Source: Nocardia vaccinii NBRC 15922 (GTDB taxonomy: Bacteria; Actinomycetota; Actinomycetes; Mycobacteriales; Mycobacteriaceae). Taken from it: DNA of 64,000 bases. Shown in pieces: positions 27,762-35,456 of this stretch. The stretch lies in contig NZ_BDCC01000002.1 of the NCBI RefSeq assembly GCF_001613305.1, forward strand, positions 1-64,000, in the 5' to 3' direction. The stretch's first letter is position 1. Every line of letters begins with the position of its first letter. The translations under genes were made by a program, and so were the position numbers. The notes under the pieces were generated by a model. That model saw only the letters and a list, made by a program, of their open reading frames with translations, was not told where the DNA came from and made no database searches.

Positions 27762-28198
27762 TGTTCGGCCGCCGTCAACCACTCTCGTAATTGTTCGTCG
27801 GTGGATAGCTCCACGAACTGCACAAAATCGGTGTTGCCACGATGGTTGAGCGCCGAATGCAGGTGGTCCTGCCAGTCGGCCGCGTATTCGCGCATTGCCT
27901 CGATCAGTGCCGTGATCGCGGTATCGAGGTCGGGTTCTTCCACTGCCAGCGGCAGACCCGGCAGATATGCGACCCAGTTCCCGTTCTCTCGGACTACCTG
28001 CGGGTCGTGTGGACGGATGATGTGAGCCAGCAGCAACCGCAGGCGTCCGATCTCCACCAGGGCGGAAACCTTCCCTTGGCGCGAGACGACTGCCACGTTG
28101 CCTTCCTCGGCAGTTGTCAGCATCTGGCTGAAGTGGTCACGGGCATTCTTCATCGAGTCGTAACGGGTGACCGAAGTGATTCGCTCTTTGGTGGTCAT
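27758..28198 (-). CDS. Putative type II antitoxin
   Basis: A 146-residue protein preceding the putative toxin. The N-terminal half resembles Phd/YefM antitoxins: YDSMKNARDHFSQMLTTAEEG, then VAVVSRQGKVSALVEI. The C-terminal half is a separate, acidic, helical portion with LDTAITALIEAMREYAADWQ and probably binds the toxin. I took ATG at 28198, with GGAGAGG upstream. Longer starts only translate the TGTACA operator into Met-Tyr repeats. An autoregulatory operator sits just before the gene. Confidence 0.75.
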   Translation of the reverse strand: MTTKERITSVTRYDSMKNARDHFSQMLTTAEEGNVAVVSRQGKVSALVEIGRLRLLLAHIIRPHDPQVVRENGNWVAYLPGLPLAVEEPDLDTAITALIEAMREYAADWQDHLHSALNHRGNTDFVQFVELSTDEQLREWLTAAEQ

Positions 28199-28220
28199 CG
28201 GCCTCTCCATCCTCCGGGCC

Positions 28221-28247
28221 ATGTACATGCTGTACATCATGTACATG
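28221..28247. promoter_or_regulatory. Triple TGTACA operator of the toxin-antitoxin operon
   Basis: TGTACA is found at 28222-28227, 28231-28236 and 28240-28245, with starts exactly 9 bp apart. The outer two are part of the perfect palindrome ATGTACAT. This lies 24-50 nt upstream of the antitoxin ATG, where an autoregulatory complex would bind cooperatively. Confidence 0.7.
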
Positions 28248-28760
28248 ACTTAACCGGCACGCCAAGTGTGCCACGCCGCAGTCGGTTCGGTCTCACCAGT
28301 GCCGGGCAGGTGCCAGGAGCTCGTCGGCGATCTGGTTGGACCGACGCCGATCGTCTCTGTCGATACGAAGATGTTCGGCTCGCCTGCTGATTCCACGACG
28401 AGGGCTCCGGCTCACGCAGATCCACAACGGAGATGCTTTCAGCGTGAGTGATTGCGGACTCAGTCGTTTCGCGGCCGGTTCGACAGCATCTGTCTCAAAG
28501 CCGCCACTTCCTCGTCGCTCTTGCTCACAGCCATCTTGCGAAAAAGTGCGGCATTCTGCTGCTGTCGCAGCGCCGCTTGATCATGTATGTCCCCTGCGGC
28601 GAACCGTGAGCCCCGCTGCTCCGGATTCCAGCGCGCGGTGCGGTAGCACGGCCAGTTCGCGCGCTGTGTCGCTCGGGTGCGTGAGGCACCTCACGATGAT
28701 CTAATTGCCGCAGTTGCGATGGGGCCTGTGACCGTACATCAGCGCACGGAGAGGACCGGG
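28247..28760 (-). pseudogene. Region of probable gene remnants upstream of the TA operon
   Basis: About 500 nt without an intact gene. On the minus strand one frame ends RAEHLRIDRDDRRRSNQIAD then ELLAPARHW-stop (about 28305-28395). This resembles the start of GntR-type regulators (IDPDDPRPxYxQIADDLR), cut short by a frameshift. A second frame, ending at 28460, reads ALFRKMAVSKSDEEVAALRQ then MLSNRPRND-stop and lacks an ATG/GTG start apart from an internal Met. Together they suggest a decayed mobile or accessory unit, but similarity could not be tested. Confidence 0.35.
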
Positions 28761-29651
28761 ATGGTTCGGGTTGCATGGTGGGTTCTGGTTGGAATTGCTT
28801 GTGCCGCTTTGGCTTTCAGTGTCGCTCCGGCGGCTGCCGAGGCACCTTCGGCCGGAGCCGCGGGGTGTGGGAGTTCGTTGTCCGGTCGTGAGGTCGGTGC
28901 GATTGCCGCGCTATCGGATACAAGCAGCTTGTCGGGGACGCCGATGCGGCGGTTGAGCGATGCTATCGAGCGGCATCACCGGATTGCCGACATTCTGGTG
29001 CGGCATCGGGATCGGCGGGGACTGTTTCTGGTCGGGCTCGACCTGGCGGAGCAGCGGGCCGTGATGCCGTTGCAGCGCGATCCGGCGGCGTTCGCGCACC
29101 CCGATTACGCGCATGCGGTCAGCTTGGAGCTCGCGCGACGGCTGCTGGTCGGCTTTCACCGCGAATTCACGGGTGAGGCCGTGGAATCGCACTGGGCACA
29201 GTATTTTTCGCTGGCGGCCGACTGCGGCATCTCCGGCGCGCGGATGGCGATGGCGGGATACAACGCCCATCTCACAGTCGATCTGGCGTATTCGGTTGCG
29301 GCGGTGGGCGCACGGCCGGAGGATGCGGGCGACCACTTCCGTATTGTCGACGCGATCGCCCAGCAGGGGCTTCCGATCATCGATCGCACCAAGGCGGCCT
29401 ACGGCGTCGACATCGGGCCGCTGTGGCGCTTCTACTTTCTCGGCGAAGGGCTGGATCGGCTCGTCGGGCAAGGCGTTGCGACCGGTCCCATGCTCCGGGC
29501 CTCGGACGACGGCTACAACGTGATCGTATTCGGCAACGGTCTGGCACTACAGAACCCGACCACCCACGACGCGACCGTGGCAGAGATTCGGACGTTGCAC
29601 CAGTCCACCGAAACCGCGTTCGACGTCCTCACGCGGCTCGGCGGACTTTGA
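28761..29651 (+). CDS. Secreted DUF5995 family protein
   Basis: A 296-residue exported protein. The signal peptide is MVRVAWWVLVGIACAALAFS with a likely cleavage after APAAAEA near residue 28. The mature part is mainly helical, with YNAHLTVDLAYSVAAVG and a FRIVDAIAQQG block, consistent with DUF5995. No catalytic residues are evident; two Cys (about 36 and 154) could form a disulfide. ATG at 28761 has GGAGAGG upstream. A strong stem-loop 95 nt after the stop may end transcription. Confidence 0.72.
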   Translation: MVRVAWWVLVGIACAALAFSVAPAAAEAPSAGAAGCGSSLSGREVGAIAALSDTSSLSGTPMRRLSDAIERHHRIADILVRHRDRRGLFLVGLDLAEQRAVMPLQRDPAAFAHPDYAHAVSLELARRLLVGFHREFTGEAVESHWAQYFSLAADCGISGARMAMAGYNAHLTVDLAYSVAAVGARPEDAGDHFRIVDAIAQQGLPIIDRTKAAYGVDIGPLWRFYFLGEGLDRLVGQGVATGPMLRASDDGYNVIVFGNGLALQNPTTHDATVAEIRTLHQSTETAFDVLTRLGGL

Positions 29652-29745
29652 GCGCCAGCGGTACGGGTGCGCCGATTCGGCTCCCCCACCCGGCCGGCAC
29701 GACCGCGCCGGCGCTCGACCACTGACCAGGACTTACCGACCCACT

Positions 29746-29790
29746 GCGAGCTGCACGAACGCGCCCCTCATGCGTGTTCGTGCAGCTCGC
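29746..29790 (+). terminator. Long stem-loop terminator
   Basis: An 18-bp inverted repeat with one mismatch, GCGAGCTGCACGAACGCG (29746-29763) with CGTGTTCGTGCAGCTCGC (29773-29790), loop 9 nt. It lies 95 nt after the DUF5995 gene and also ends the cobW-like remnant on the other strand, so it may work in both directions. There is no U-run. Confidence 0.7.
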
Positions 29791-29926
29791 CCCAGGCGGG
29801 AAGGGTTCGAATACTGTCGCCAGGCAACGGCTCCGGCGGGCCCATGCCGAGGAATCCGGACAGGACGATCACGGGCAGCGGGACGTTCGGCGACGCGATC
29901 ACAGATATAATGATAACCGTTTTCAT
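29768..29926 (-). pseudogene. Remnant of a CobW/ZNG-type GTPase gene
   Basis: A 52-codon minus-strand frame starts [14 protein letters not shown] and reads VPLPVIVLSGFLGMG. This matches the opening of CobW-family GTPases, which continue GxGKTTLLN. Here the P-loop is lost right after GFLGMG and the frame stops within the downstream stem-loop. A Zur box covers the promoter and start. CobW-type zinc chaperones are classic Zur targets, so the pair fits a once functional, now deleted, zinc-response gene. Confidence 0.5.
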
Positions 29927-29928
29927 TA
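29908..29928. promoter_or_regulatory. Zur (zinc uptake regulator) box
   Basis: A 21-bp near-perfect palindrome: TAATGATAAC (29908-29917), a central C, and GTTTTCATTA (29919-29928). The half-sites match except for one base pair. It agrees with actinobacterial Zur boxes (TNATGAAAACNNTTTTCAT type). It sits between two gene remnants facing away from each other. Confidence 0.72.
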
Positions 29929-29961
29929 ATTCGCACACCGCGGGTCCCGGATGGCTGGGTC

Positions 29962-30168
29962 GTGGTGCCATATCCCGCGAGACCCCTGCCGCTGACACCC
30001 GACGGCCGCACGCCGATCCGGGTGCTGACCATTGCCGGAACCGATTCCGGCGGCGGCGCGGGCGTTCAGGCCGATTCGCGAACGACGGCAATGCTCGGCG
30101 TGCGCGCGTCCAGCCGGATCCGAATCGGCCGGGCAGCGGATGGCGAACGGTGGTGCCGGGCGGCGTGA
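29962..30168 (+). pseudogene. 5' fragment of a second thiD copy
   Basis: Starting at GTG 29962, the frame reads [20 protein letters not shown] and then [19 protein letters not shown]. It is closely similar to the first 43 residues of intact thiD at 32218 (LPLTSDGRTPVRALTIAGTD). Similarity ends at about 30108. The remaining frame, rich in Arg, stops at 30168. It is a truncated duplicate, too short for a kinase. Confidence 0.75.
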
Positions 30169-30169
30169 C

Positions 30170-30817
30170 TCACCCGCGCGGCGCCCAGCGATAGGCGAAT
30201 TCACCCGGTTCCGGGGGCGGCCCCGGGAGATCGGAGTCGACGGTCAGACCGTCGATGATCACCCGCAGAACGCGGTGTCGCAGCTGGGTGGCGCGGCGCG
30301 GGTCGGGGTGGGTGATGGCGGCACAGGATTCCAGAATGAGGCCCAGGTCGGTAGTGCCGATCTGGCGACGCAGGCGGCCGGAGCGGCGGGCGCGGTCGAT
30401 GATCTGCTCGCTCAGCTCGCCCGAGCGGTTGACCTCGGGCAGGATCTCGTCGCCGGGGGTGAAGGTACCCGCGAGGCGGACGGTCAGGGAATGGACGTCG
30501 GCGTCGACCACGCGGTGCAGGAAGTCGACCAGGACCTCCCAGTCATCCGAATTCTCCAGTGCCGCTTCGGCTTCGGCATTGAAACGGCACAGTCCGTTAT
30601 AGCAGAGAGTGTGCAGTAGCGCCGCTTTGGATGGATAACGGCGATACAGGGCGCTGATCCCGACCCCTGCACGCTCGGCGACGGCGGCGATGGGAGCGCT
30701 CGCATCATCCAGGAACACCTCGCGGGCGGCTTCCAGGATGATTCCGTCATTGCGGGCAGCCTGCGCCTTGCGACCCGGCAGACCCGTGGAAGCCGGACTT
30801 CCGGCGGTCTTCGACAT
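30170..30817 (-). CDS. TetR-family repressor of the epoxide hydrolase gene
   Basis: A 215-residue regulator. The DNA-binding part is at about residues 18-65: ILEAAREVFLDDASAPIAAV, then AERAGVGISALYRRYPSKAAL. The C-terminal ligand domain includes a TetR_C-like GRLRRQIGTTDLGLILESC. ATG at 30817. It is divergent from the epoxide hydrolase gene, 87 nt away, with two palindromes between them, so it most likely represses that gene and itself. Confidence 0.85.
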   Translation of the reverse strand: MSKTAGSPASTGLPGRKAQAARNDGIILEAAREVFLDDASAPIAAVAERAGVGISALYRRYPSKAALLHTLCYNGLCRFNAEAEAALENSDDWEVLVDFLHRVVDADVHSLTVRLAGTFTPGDEILPEVNRSGELSEQIIDRARRSGRLRRQIGTTDLGLILESCAAITHPDPRRATQLRHRVLRVIIDGLTVDSDLPGPPPEPGEFAYRWAPRG

Positions 30818-30838
30818 GAACTCAGGCTAGCACTTGAA

Positions 30839-30886
30839 ACGGAATAATCCGTTCTGATAGCCTCAAACAGAACGAATCATTCTGTT
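30839..30886. promoter_or_regulatory. Two operator palindromes between tetR and the epoxide hydrolase gene
   Basis: ACGGA-4-TCCGT (30839-30852) and AACAGAA-7-TTCTGTT (30866-30886) are both perfect in their arms. They share the core GAAT and TTC(T/C)G and lie 14 bp apart in the divergent promoter region. They are likely binding sites for the adjacent TetR protein. Confidence 0.65.
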
Positions 30887-30904
30887 CCGAATCTAGGAGA
30901 TCCG

Positions 30905-32041
30905 ATGAGCGCGATCCGCCCCTTCCGCATCGACATCCCGCAGGCCCGTCTCGACGATCTGGCCGATCGTCTGCACCGAGCCCTGTGGCCGAACGAGCTG
31001 CCGGGCACCGGCGACGCCTACGGCGTTCCGGGCGATCGGGTGCGTACGCTCGCGCACTACTGGGTCAACGAATTCGACTGGCGTGCGCTTGAATCCGCAC
31101 TGAACGCCTACCCGCAGTTCACCACCGAGATCGATGGCGAAGACATCCATTTCCTGCACGTGCGCTCCACCCGCGAGGATGCGACGCCCGTGATCCTCAC
31201 CCACGGCTGGCCGGGCTCGGTCCTGGAATATCTCGATGTCATCGGGCCACTGACCGAGCCCGAATCAGCCGAGGAACCCGCCTTTCACGTTGTCATCCCG
31301 TCCCTGCCGGGCTTCGGCTTCTCCGGGCCGACCCGCAGCACCGGATGGGGTACCCACCGCACCGCTCAGGCCTGGCTGGAGCTGATGGATCGGCTCGGTT
31401 ATCACCGTTTCGCCGCAATCGGCAACGACGGAGGTTCGATGGTCTCGCCCGAGATGGGCAGGCTTGCACCCGACCGTCTGATCGGAGTCCATGTGACACA
31501 GCTGTTTTCGTTCCCCTCCGGCGACCCGGCCGAGATGGACGGGCTGTCGGCCGAGGATGGTGCCGCACTGGCGCACCTGCAGTGGTTCCATCAGAACAAG
31601 ATGGCGTTCAACATTCTGCACAGTCAGCAGCCGCAGACCCTGGCCTACGCACTGACCGATTCACCGCTCGGCCTGCTCGGCTGGAATGCCCAACTGTTCG
31701 GTGAGTCGCTGGATGCGGAATTCGTCATCGGCAACGTGGCGATCTATTGGCTGACTGGCACTGCGGCGTCCTCGACCCGCTTCTACTACGAGGATGCGCA
31801 CGCCTCGCGCACCGCCACCGAACCCACCACCGTGCCGATCGCGCTGGCAATGTTCAAGGGTGATTTCCAGTCGATCCGCCGGTTCGCCGAGCGCGATCAC
31901 AAGAACATCGTCAGCTGGCACAGCTACGACGTCGGCTCCGCGACCGGGAGCGCCAACGACGCTGCCGGGCATTATGCCGCGCACGAGGCACCGGATGAAC
32001 TGATCGGCGACATCCGGCAGTTCTTCGCCGGGCTGAACTGA
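30905..32041 (+). CDS. Epoxide hydrolase-family alpha/beta hydrolase
   Basis: A 378-residue enzyme. The first 100 residues are an EHN domain (FRIDIPQARLDDLADRLHRA). The alpha/beta-hydrolase core follows with oxyanion loop THGWPGS, SLPGFGFSG and the nucleophile elbow IGNDGGS, where Asp is the nucleophile. A C-terminal His is in AAGHYAAHEAP. It would open epoxide rings with water; the substrate is unknown. ATG at 30905 has AGGAGAT upstream. Control by the divergent TetR is likely. Confidence 0.88.
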   Translation: MSAIRPFRIDIPQARLDDLADRLHRALWPNELPGTGDAYGVPGDRVRTLAHYWVNEFDWRALESALNAYPQFTTEIDGEDIHFLHVRSTREDATPVILTHGWPGSVLEYLDVIGPLTEPESAEEPAFHVVIPSLPGFGFSGPTRSTGWGTHRTAQAWLELMDRLGYHRFAAIGNDGGSMVSPEMGRLAPDRLIGVHVTQLFSFPSGDPAEMDGLSAEDGAALAHLQWFHQNKMAFNILHSQQPQTLAYALTDSPLGLLGWNAQLFGESLDAEFVIGNVAIYWLTGTAASSTRFYYEDAHASRTATEPTTVPIALAMFKGDFQSIRRFAERDHKNIVSWHSYDVGSATGSANDAAGHYAAHEAPDELIGDIRQFFAGLN

Positions 32042-32204
32042 GCCGGACACCCCGCGCGGCAGGCCGGCCCGGCAGATCTGGGCGGGCGGAAAAGCGGGGC
32101 CGTGTTCCTCGATGGTGCGCTCGCCGAAGTGAGCGACTCGAAGCACCCGACGGGTCCGGAGCCGGTGAACGATCCCGCACTGCGCGTCCTGCCTCGGCGG
32201 GTCG

Positions 32205-32210
32205 TAATGT
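32205..32210 (+). promoter_or_regulatory. -10 box for leaderless thiD
   Basis: TAATGT ends 7 nt before the thiD GTG and no Shine-Dalgarno precedes it. The transcript would start at or near the start codon. No TPP riboswitch is present, so thiD escapes the control seen at thiC. Confidence 0.5.
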
Positions 32211-32217
32211 CGGATCT

Positions 32218-33066
32218 GTGAAACTCCTGCCGCTGACATCCGATGGCCGGACCCCCGTTCGCGCGCTCACCATCGCCGGAACCGATTCCGGTGGAGGCGC
32301 GGGGATCCAAGCCGACTCGCGCACGATGGCCATGCTGGGCGTGCACGCCTGCGTGGCGGTGGCGGCGGTGACAGTGCAGAACTCGGTGGGAGTCAGCGGA
32401 TTTCACGAGATACCGCCGGAAGTGGTCGCGGACCAGGTGCGGGTCGTTGTCGGCGATATCGGCATCGGCGCGGCCAAGACCGGCATGCTCGCCTCCACTG
32501 CCATCATCGAGGCGGTGGCGGAGGTGTGCCGGGAACTCGGCATCGGGCGTGACGGAACGATCCCGCTGGTGGTCGATCCGGTGGCCGCGTCCATGCACGG
32601 CGATCCGCTGCTGCACGCCGAGGCGCTGGATGCGGTGCGGCACAGGCTGATCCCGTGCGCCACCCTGGTCACGCCGAATCTGGACGAGGTGCGGTTGCTG
32701 GCCGGAATCGACGTCGTCGACGAGCGCACGGCATACAAGGCGGCCGAGGCGCTGCACGCGCTGGGACCGCGCTGGGTGATCGTCAAGGGCGGACATCTGC
32801 GTTCGTCGGCGTCCAGCACCGATCTGCTCTACGACGGTGACACGTTCGTCGAGCTGTCCGCCCCGCGCATAGCCACCGGTAACGACCACGGCGGCGGCGA
32901 CACCCTGGCCGCGGCCACCGCGTGTGCGCTCGCGCACGGTTACACCGTTCCCGAGGCGGTGGAATTCGGCAAGGAGTGGACCACCCGCTGCCTGGCCGCG
33001 TCGTACGATCTGGGCGCCGGGCACGGGCCGGTCTCACCGCTGTGGCGGCTGCGTTCCCATGATTGA
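32218..33066 (+). CDS. thiD: Hydroxymethylpyrimidine/phosphomethylpyrimidine kinase
   Basis: A 282-residue ribokinase-fold enzyme phosphorylating HMP-P for thiamine synthesis. Conserved features: [16 protein letters not shown] near the N-terminus, the substrate loop KTGMLAS, VTPNLDEVRLLAG, and the anion-hole region GNDHGGGDTLAAATA. This last region replaces the usual HGTGCTLSSA with Asp where Cys is common. The GTG at 32218 starts the homology. Homologous to Rv0422c. A truncated copy lies 2.1 kb upstream. Confidence 0.93.
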   Translation: MKLLPLTSDGRTPVRALTIAGTDSGGGAGIQADSRTMAMLGVHACVAVAAVTVQNSVGVSGFHEIPPEVVADQVRVVVGDIGIGAAKTGMLASTAIIEAVAEVCRELGIGRDGTIPLVVDPVAASMHGDPLLHAEALDAVRHRLIPCATLVTPNLDEVRLLAGIDVVDERTAYKAAEALHALGPRWVIVKGGHLRSSASSTDLLYDGDTFVELSAPRIATGNDHGGGDTLAAATACALAHGYTVPEAVEFGKEWTTRCLAASYDLGAGHGPVSPLWRLRSHD

Positions 33067-33182
33067 GGGGGCAAATATTCTTTGTTCGAAACCTCGATCG
33101 CGCAACCCCTGCGGCCACTCTCCCAGGAATCTCCCAGCTCTGCCGCAGCCAGAACCAAGGCTGGTCCTCAACGGTGGAGCCC

Positions 33183-34430
33183 ATGACCGACACCGCAACG
33201 GCGGCTCACGAGTGCGATCCGGACGATGCCGTACTGACGCCCGTGCTGGATGTGGTGATCCCGGTCTACAACGAGGAGCGCGACCTGGGTGTTTGCGTCC
33301 GTCGCCTGCACGAATTCCTCGGTGAGGGCTTCCCGTTCAGCGCGCGGATCACGATAGCGGACAACGCGTCCACCGATACCACTCTGGCCGTGGCACAGAG
33401 GCTGGCCGACGAGTTGGACGACGTGCGCGTGGTGCACCTGGATCGCAAGGGGCGCGGCTGGGCGCTGCGGGCGGCCTGGGAGGCTTCCGACGCGCAGGTC
33501 GTCGCGTACATGGACGTCGATCTGTCCACCGACCTCAACGCGTTGTTGCCGCTGGTCGCGCCGCTGGTGTCCGGACATTCGGATCTGGCGATCGGGACCA
33601 GGCTGGCCAAATCATCGCGCGTGGTGCGCGGACCCAAACGGGAATTCATCTCCCGGTCCTACAACCTGATTCTGAAGGCATCGCTGCGGGCGCGGTTCTC
33701 CGATGCGCAATGCGGGTTCAAGGCCATCCGCACCGATGTCGCCCAGCTGGTATTGCCGCTGGTACAGGACGGTGAGTGGTTCTTCGACACCGAACTTCTG
33801 GTGATCGCCGAACGCGCCGGGTTGCGGATTCACGAGGTGCCGGTGGACTGGATCGATGATCCGGATTCGCGGGTGGAGATCATCGATACCGCCCGCAAGG
33901 ATCTGCGGGGGATCCGGCGGCTGGGCCGGGCCCTGGCCACCGGGCAGTTGCCCATCAACGAGTTGCGCGCCGCGATCGGGCGGGAGCCGCTGGTGGAGGG
34001 CGTACCGCTGGGCATGGTCGGGCAGGCGGTGCGATTCGGCATCGTCGGGGTGATCTCGACGCTCGCCTTCATGGTCCTGTACCTGGTGTTGCAGCCGCTC
34101 ACGGGTGCGCAGGCGGCGAATTTCCTGGCGCTGCTGATCACGGCCATCGGTAATACGACGGCGAACCGGGCGTTCACCTTCGGTGTGCGCGGTTCGAGCC
34201 AGGCCGTCTCGCATCAGGTGCAGGGCCTGTTGATCTTCGTCTTCACCTGGTGCCTGACCAGTGGTTCGCTGTTCGCCCTGCATCACTGGGCTCCCGGAGC
34301 GGCCGTGCATCTGCAACTGCTGGTGCTGGTGGTCGCGAACCTGGTTGCCACGCTGATCCGGTTCATCGGGTTGCGCTGGGTGTTCCGCAATGCGGTCGGC
34401 GGTTCCCGGGTCGCCGAGAACCTCGCGTGA
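33183..34430 (+). CDS. GT2 glycosyltransferase fused to a GtrA-like membrane domain
   Basis: A 415-residue fusion. The N-terminal 280 residues are a GT-A fold: LDVVIPVYNEERDL, AYMDVDLSTD with the DXD-like metal site, and SDAQCGFKAIRTDV, typical of dolichol-phosphate-mannose synthase-like enzymes. From about residue 295 there are four transmembrane helices of the GtrA type (RFGIVGVISTLAFMVLYLVL). It likely transfers a sugar to polyprenyl phosphate and helps move it across the membrane for cell-wall glycans. ATG at 33183 is preceded by GGTGGAG. Confidence 0.88.
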   Translation: MTDTATAAHECDPDDAVLTPVLDVVIPVYNEERDLGVCVRRLHEFLGEGFPFSARITIADNASTDTTLAVAQRLADELDDVRVVHLDRKGRGWALRAAWEASDAQVVAYMDVDLSTDLNALLPLVAPLVSGHSDLAIGTRLAKSSRVVRGPKREFISRSYNLILKASLRARFSDAQCGFKAIRTDVAQLVLPLVQDGEWFFDTELLVIAERAGLRIHEVPVDWIDDPDSRVEIIDTARKDLRGIRRLGRALATGQLPINELRAAIGREPLVEGVPLGMVGQAVRFGIVGVISTLAFMVLYLVLQPLTGAQAANFLALLITAIGNTTANRAFTFGVRGSSQAVSHQVQGLLIFVFTWCLTSGSLFALHHWAPGAAVHLQLLVLVVANLVATLIRFIGLRWVFRNAVGGSRVAENLA

Positions 34431-34496
34431 TCCAACGGGCCACGGGCTCATGCGCCAGCGAATCCGGCTGCGCTACAGCCGCTTTCATACAGACAG

Positions 34497-34529
34497 CGAA
34501 AAAGCCGCATGATCCATGCGGCTTTTCGA
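34497..34529. terminator. Bidirectional terminator between the GT2 gene and tRNA-Glu
   Basis: A 15-bp stem, CGAAAAAGCCGCATG with CATGCGGCTTTTCG, loop 3-4 nt, with A- and T-runs on either side. It can terminate both the glycosyltransferase gene (plus strand) and the tRNA (minus strand), 4 nt beyond the tRNA 3' end. Confidence 0.85.
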
Positions 34530-34532
34530 CGT

Positions 34533-34605
34533 AGCCCCGACGGGATTTGAACCCGCGCTACCGCCTTGAGAGGGCGGCGTCCTAGGCCGCTAGACGACGG
34601 GGCCA
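34533..34605 (-). tRNA. tRNA-Glu (CTC)
   Basis: A 73-nt tRNA. Acceptor stem GGCCCCG pairs with CGGGGCT, with one G-T pair. The anticodon loop is CTCTCAA in stem CCGCC/GGCGG, giving anticodon CTC. The T arm is GCGGGTTCAAATCCCGT-like with TTCAAAT. The discriminator base is A and CCA is not encoded. Confidence 0.95.
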
Positions 34606-34820
34606 GAACAACCCGTTCAGCGTAACCGCCGCGCGGCCATCGGCCAAATCAAGTCGGCTGGATCACAGCCGCCCGAACCCACGGCCCCGTGCGTCGAATC
34701 GAGCGGATCGGAATATCCCTGGTCATTCGAGTTTCGTCGGGTCCGGGACGACTCGGCTCCCGATCGAGATCCACGCCCGCGCCGGACGGAGGCCAGCGGG
34801 GGGCCACTGCCCGGTCGGGT

Positions 34821-35450
34821 TCACGCGGTCCGGGTACCGGGGCGGGCATCCAGGACTGTGTGCAGGGTGCTTGCCCACTGGGCAACGATTTCCTTCCGGC
34901 GGGCGGAGTCGTCGGTGAGGACGTCGGCCAGGCCGAGACCGCGGGCCAGGTCCATGGTGGCCTGGACGAGGTGGTGAGCGACGGGATCGGAGTCGTCGAC
35001 GCCCAGCGCGGCCACGGCCATGCGATGCGAGACCCGCCCGAACCGGGCCTCCAGCGGGACGATGCGCTCGCGCAGGGCGGGATCGGCGGCGGCGTGCGTC
35101 CACACCTGCAGGGCCGCTTTGAACAGCGGGCTCGTATAGGACTCGACCAGCGAACCCACCACCGCCTCGGTGCGGCCGACGCCCTCGGCGATCCGGTGCA
35201 GGCTCAGCGCCTCCCCCTCGGCTTGGGCGATGCGGATGTCGAACATGTACTCGAGTGCGGCGGTGATCAGATCCTCTCGGGTGGGGAAATGATGTTGTGC
35301 CGCACCGCGTGACACCCCCGCCCGTTCGGCCACCACGGCCACGGTGGCCGCCGCCCAACCGGTTTCGGCCAGCGTGTCGATGGTCGATTCGAGCAGCCGC
35401 TGCCGGGTGGCCCGGCTGCGGTCCTGCTTGGGTTCGTGCGGGGTAGCCAT
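34821..35450 (-). CDS. TetR-family regulator of the acyl-CoA operon
   Basis: A 209-residue TetR protein. The DNA-binding region at about residues 12-60 reads RATRQRLLESTIDTLAETGW then VAERAGVSRGAAQHHFPTRE. The C-terminal domain (about 85-205) would bind an acyl-CoA or related ligand. It is the last gene of the operon, 6 nt after the enoyl-CoA hydratase gene, so it probably responds to the pathway substrate and autoregulates. Comparable TetR regulators accompany atu and liu clusters. Confidence 0.85.
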   Translation of the reverse strand: MATPHEPKQDRSRATRQRLLESTIDTLAETGWAAATVAVVAERAGVSRGAAQHHFPTREDLITAALEYMFDIRIAQAEGEALSLHRIAEGVGRTEAVVGSLVESYTSPLFKAALQVWTHAAADPALRERIVPLEARFGRVSHRMAVAALGVDDSDPVAHHLVQATMDLARGLGLADVLTDDSARRKEIVAQWASTLHTVLDARPGTRTA

Positions 35451-35456
35451 GATGGG

